Positions 63,311-64,000 of a DNA stretch of 64,000 nucleotides are shown here, piece by piece. Both the position numbers and the translations under genes were made by a program. The DNA is from Apibacter sp. B3706 (GTDB lineage: Bacteria; Bacteroidota; Bacteroidia; Flavobacteriales; Weeksellaceae): the NCBI RefSeq assembly GCF_011082725.1, contig NZ_CP049715.1, forward strand, positions 930,001 to 994,000, written 5' to 3'. A model generated the notes under the pieces. The model was not told the origin of the DNA and did not search any database. It worked only from the letters and a program-made list of their open reading frames with translations. Numbering within the stretch: the first letter of the stretch is position 1; each line of letters starts with the position of its first letter.

Positions 63311-64000
63311 ATGGAATACTCAAAAAAACAAATTACAAAAAAAAATAATAATCCTACTATCGGTTATAATGATTATACAGAGTATATAACTGAAGGAGAA
63401 GGATCCTGTAACGTTATAATGGGTAGTACTTCAAAGGGTTTAACGTTAGGGTATAAATCGCATAGCATTGCTATTGGTGATAATTCGGACAGTAAAACAA
63501 ATGGAGATAACGCATTTAGCGTAACAATGACTAATTATACGGAAAGTATAACTAAAGGTCCGGCATCACATAGTGTTACCATGGCTTTTTATTCAACTAG
63601 TAAAACAATAGGTAATATTGCTCACAGTGCAGTTTTTGGATATAAATCTACAAGTATCACTACAGGTAAAGAGTCTCATAGTGTAGCTATGGATACTTGT
63701 TCACAGAGTTATACATGGGGGGAAAATTCACATAGTGTGACGCTTAGTGATGGTTCTCTATCTTATGCAAAAGATGAAAATTCCACAGCAATTGCTATGG
63801 GTAAATATTCTCGAGTTAAATCTGAAAAAGGTTTTATTGTTATAGCACGATATGACAAAGCCGGAAATTTAAAAAAAATTTACAGCGCGAAGGTAGGTAA
63901 AAAGATTTTAGGAGTAAAAATTAGATCAGATCGATGGTATGGATTTAATAAAAAAAGGAAATTTAAAGAATATATAGACGAACAAGTAATAATTGACTAA
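63311..64000 (+). CDS. Beta-solenoid repeat protein with separate C-terminal domain
   Basis: 229 residues, complete at the right edge (TAA 63998-64000). Residues about 15-175 repeat a 9-residue unit: a 3-residue turn such as GxN or GYK, then a 6-residue strand such as SHSVTM or STSKTI. Two alternating unit types give an 18-residue period (for example GKESHSVAM then DTCSQSYTW). This should form a left-handed roll like YadA heads, but with a different period. The C-terminus (GFIVIARYDKAGNLKKIYSA, KVGKKILGVKIRSDRWYGF) resembles DUF7666-like ends found after such repeats in Bacteroidota mobile elements. No signal peptide is present. Confidence 0.7.
   Translation: MEYSKKQITKKNNNPTIGYNDYTEYITEGEGSCNVIMGSTSKGLTLGYKSHSIAIGDNSDSKTNGDNAFSVTMTNYTESITKGPASHSVTMAFYSTSKTIGNIAHSAVFGYKSTSITTGKESHSVAMDTCSQSYTWGENSHSVTLSDGSLSYAKDENSTAIAMGKYSRVKSEKGFIVIARYDKAGNLKKIYSAKVGKKILGVKIRSDRWYGFNKKRKFKEYIDEQVIID

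Noticed and set aside
1-64000. CRISPR arrays, insertion sequences and rRNA genes
   Set aside because: No regularly spaced repeats, transposase reading frames or rRNA signatures were seen in the window.

Overview
The window reads as a chromosome segment of a low-GC member of the Bacteroidota, class Flavobacteriia. The protein families (DUF4290, DUF4294, DUF5606, the fused CcsBA cytochrome c assembly protein, TamB next to TsaD, a LuxE-like acyl transferase), the sparse Shine-Dalgarno signals and the TAnnTTTG-type -7 boxes all point there. The strong AT bias together with an oxygen-independent ribonucleotide reductase would suit a host-associated, low-oxygen member of the Weeksellaceae type. That genus-level idea is inference only.

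From 1 to about 53.4 kb the window is ordinary, dense core genome. It carries translation and RNA modification (rimO fragment, THUMP methyltransferase, tsaD, def, queG, a tRNA-Arg), envelope assembly (two SurA-like PpiC proteins, TamB, MurA, two glycosyltransferases, an M48 lipoprotein), protein folding (grpE-dnaJ), DNA metabolism (gyrA, priA, ruvX, an AddB-like nuclease, nrdD-nrdG) and cofactor or redox genes (lpd, metK, sufS, pdxH, ccsBA, a copper P-type ATPase). Clear operons are the two PpiC genes, metK-ruvX-def-DUF5606, grpE-dnaJ, lemA-TPM-TPM, gyrA-TPR, nrdD-nrdG (8-nt overlap) and DUF4290-murA (TAATG overlap). Several hairpins end these units cleanly.

From about 53.5 to 58 kb gene density collapses. 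A very AT-rich stretch of about 1.5 kb has no convincing protein gene, but it holds a 16-bp perfect palindrome and an intrinsic terminator with no gene in front of it. After it come a SHOCT-domain membrane protein and an OafA-type O-acyltransferase with a C-terminal SGNH domain.

From about 58.1 kb to the right edge lies the left part of a phage- or satellite-like integrated element. It has a decayed S24 repressor fragment with a frameshift, a small ORF broken by one in-frame stop and preceded by three TAGAACAA boxes, and a 15-bp inverted repeat around a tRNA-3'-end-like core. Next come a repressor-type HTH gene and a divergent small HTH gene separated by three operator copies (AGTATGA-N5-TCATACT). 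Then follow a 1077-residue primase/P-loop fusion whose zinc ribbon has lost its ligands, two tiny coupled ORFs, and a protein built of 9-residue beta-solenoid units with a separate C-terminal domain. The element continues past the window, so integrase and far boundary are not visible. This region is the most likely place for something undescribed.
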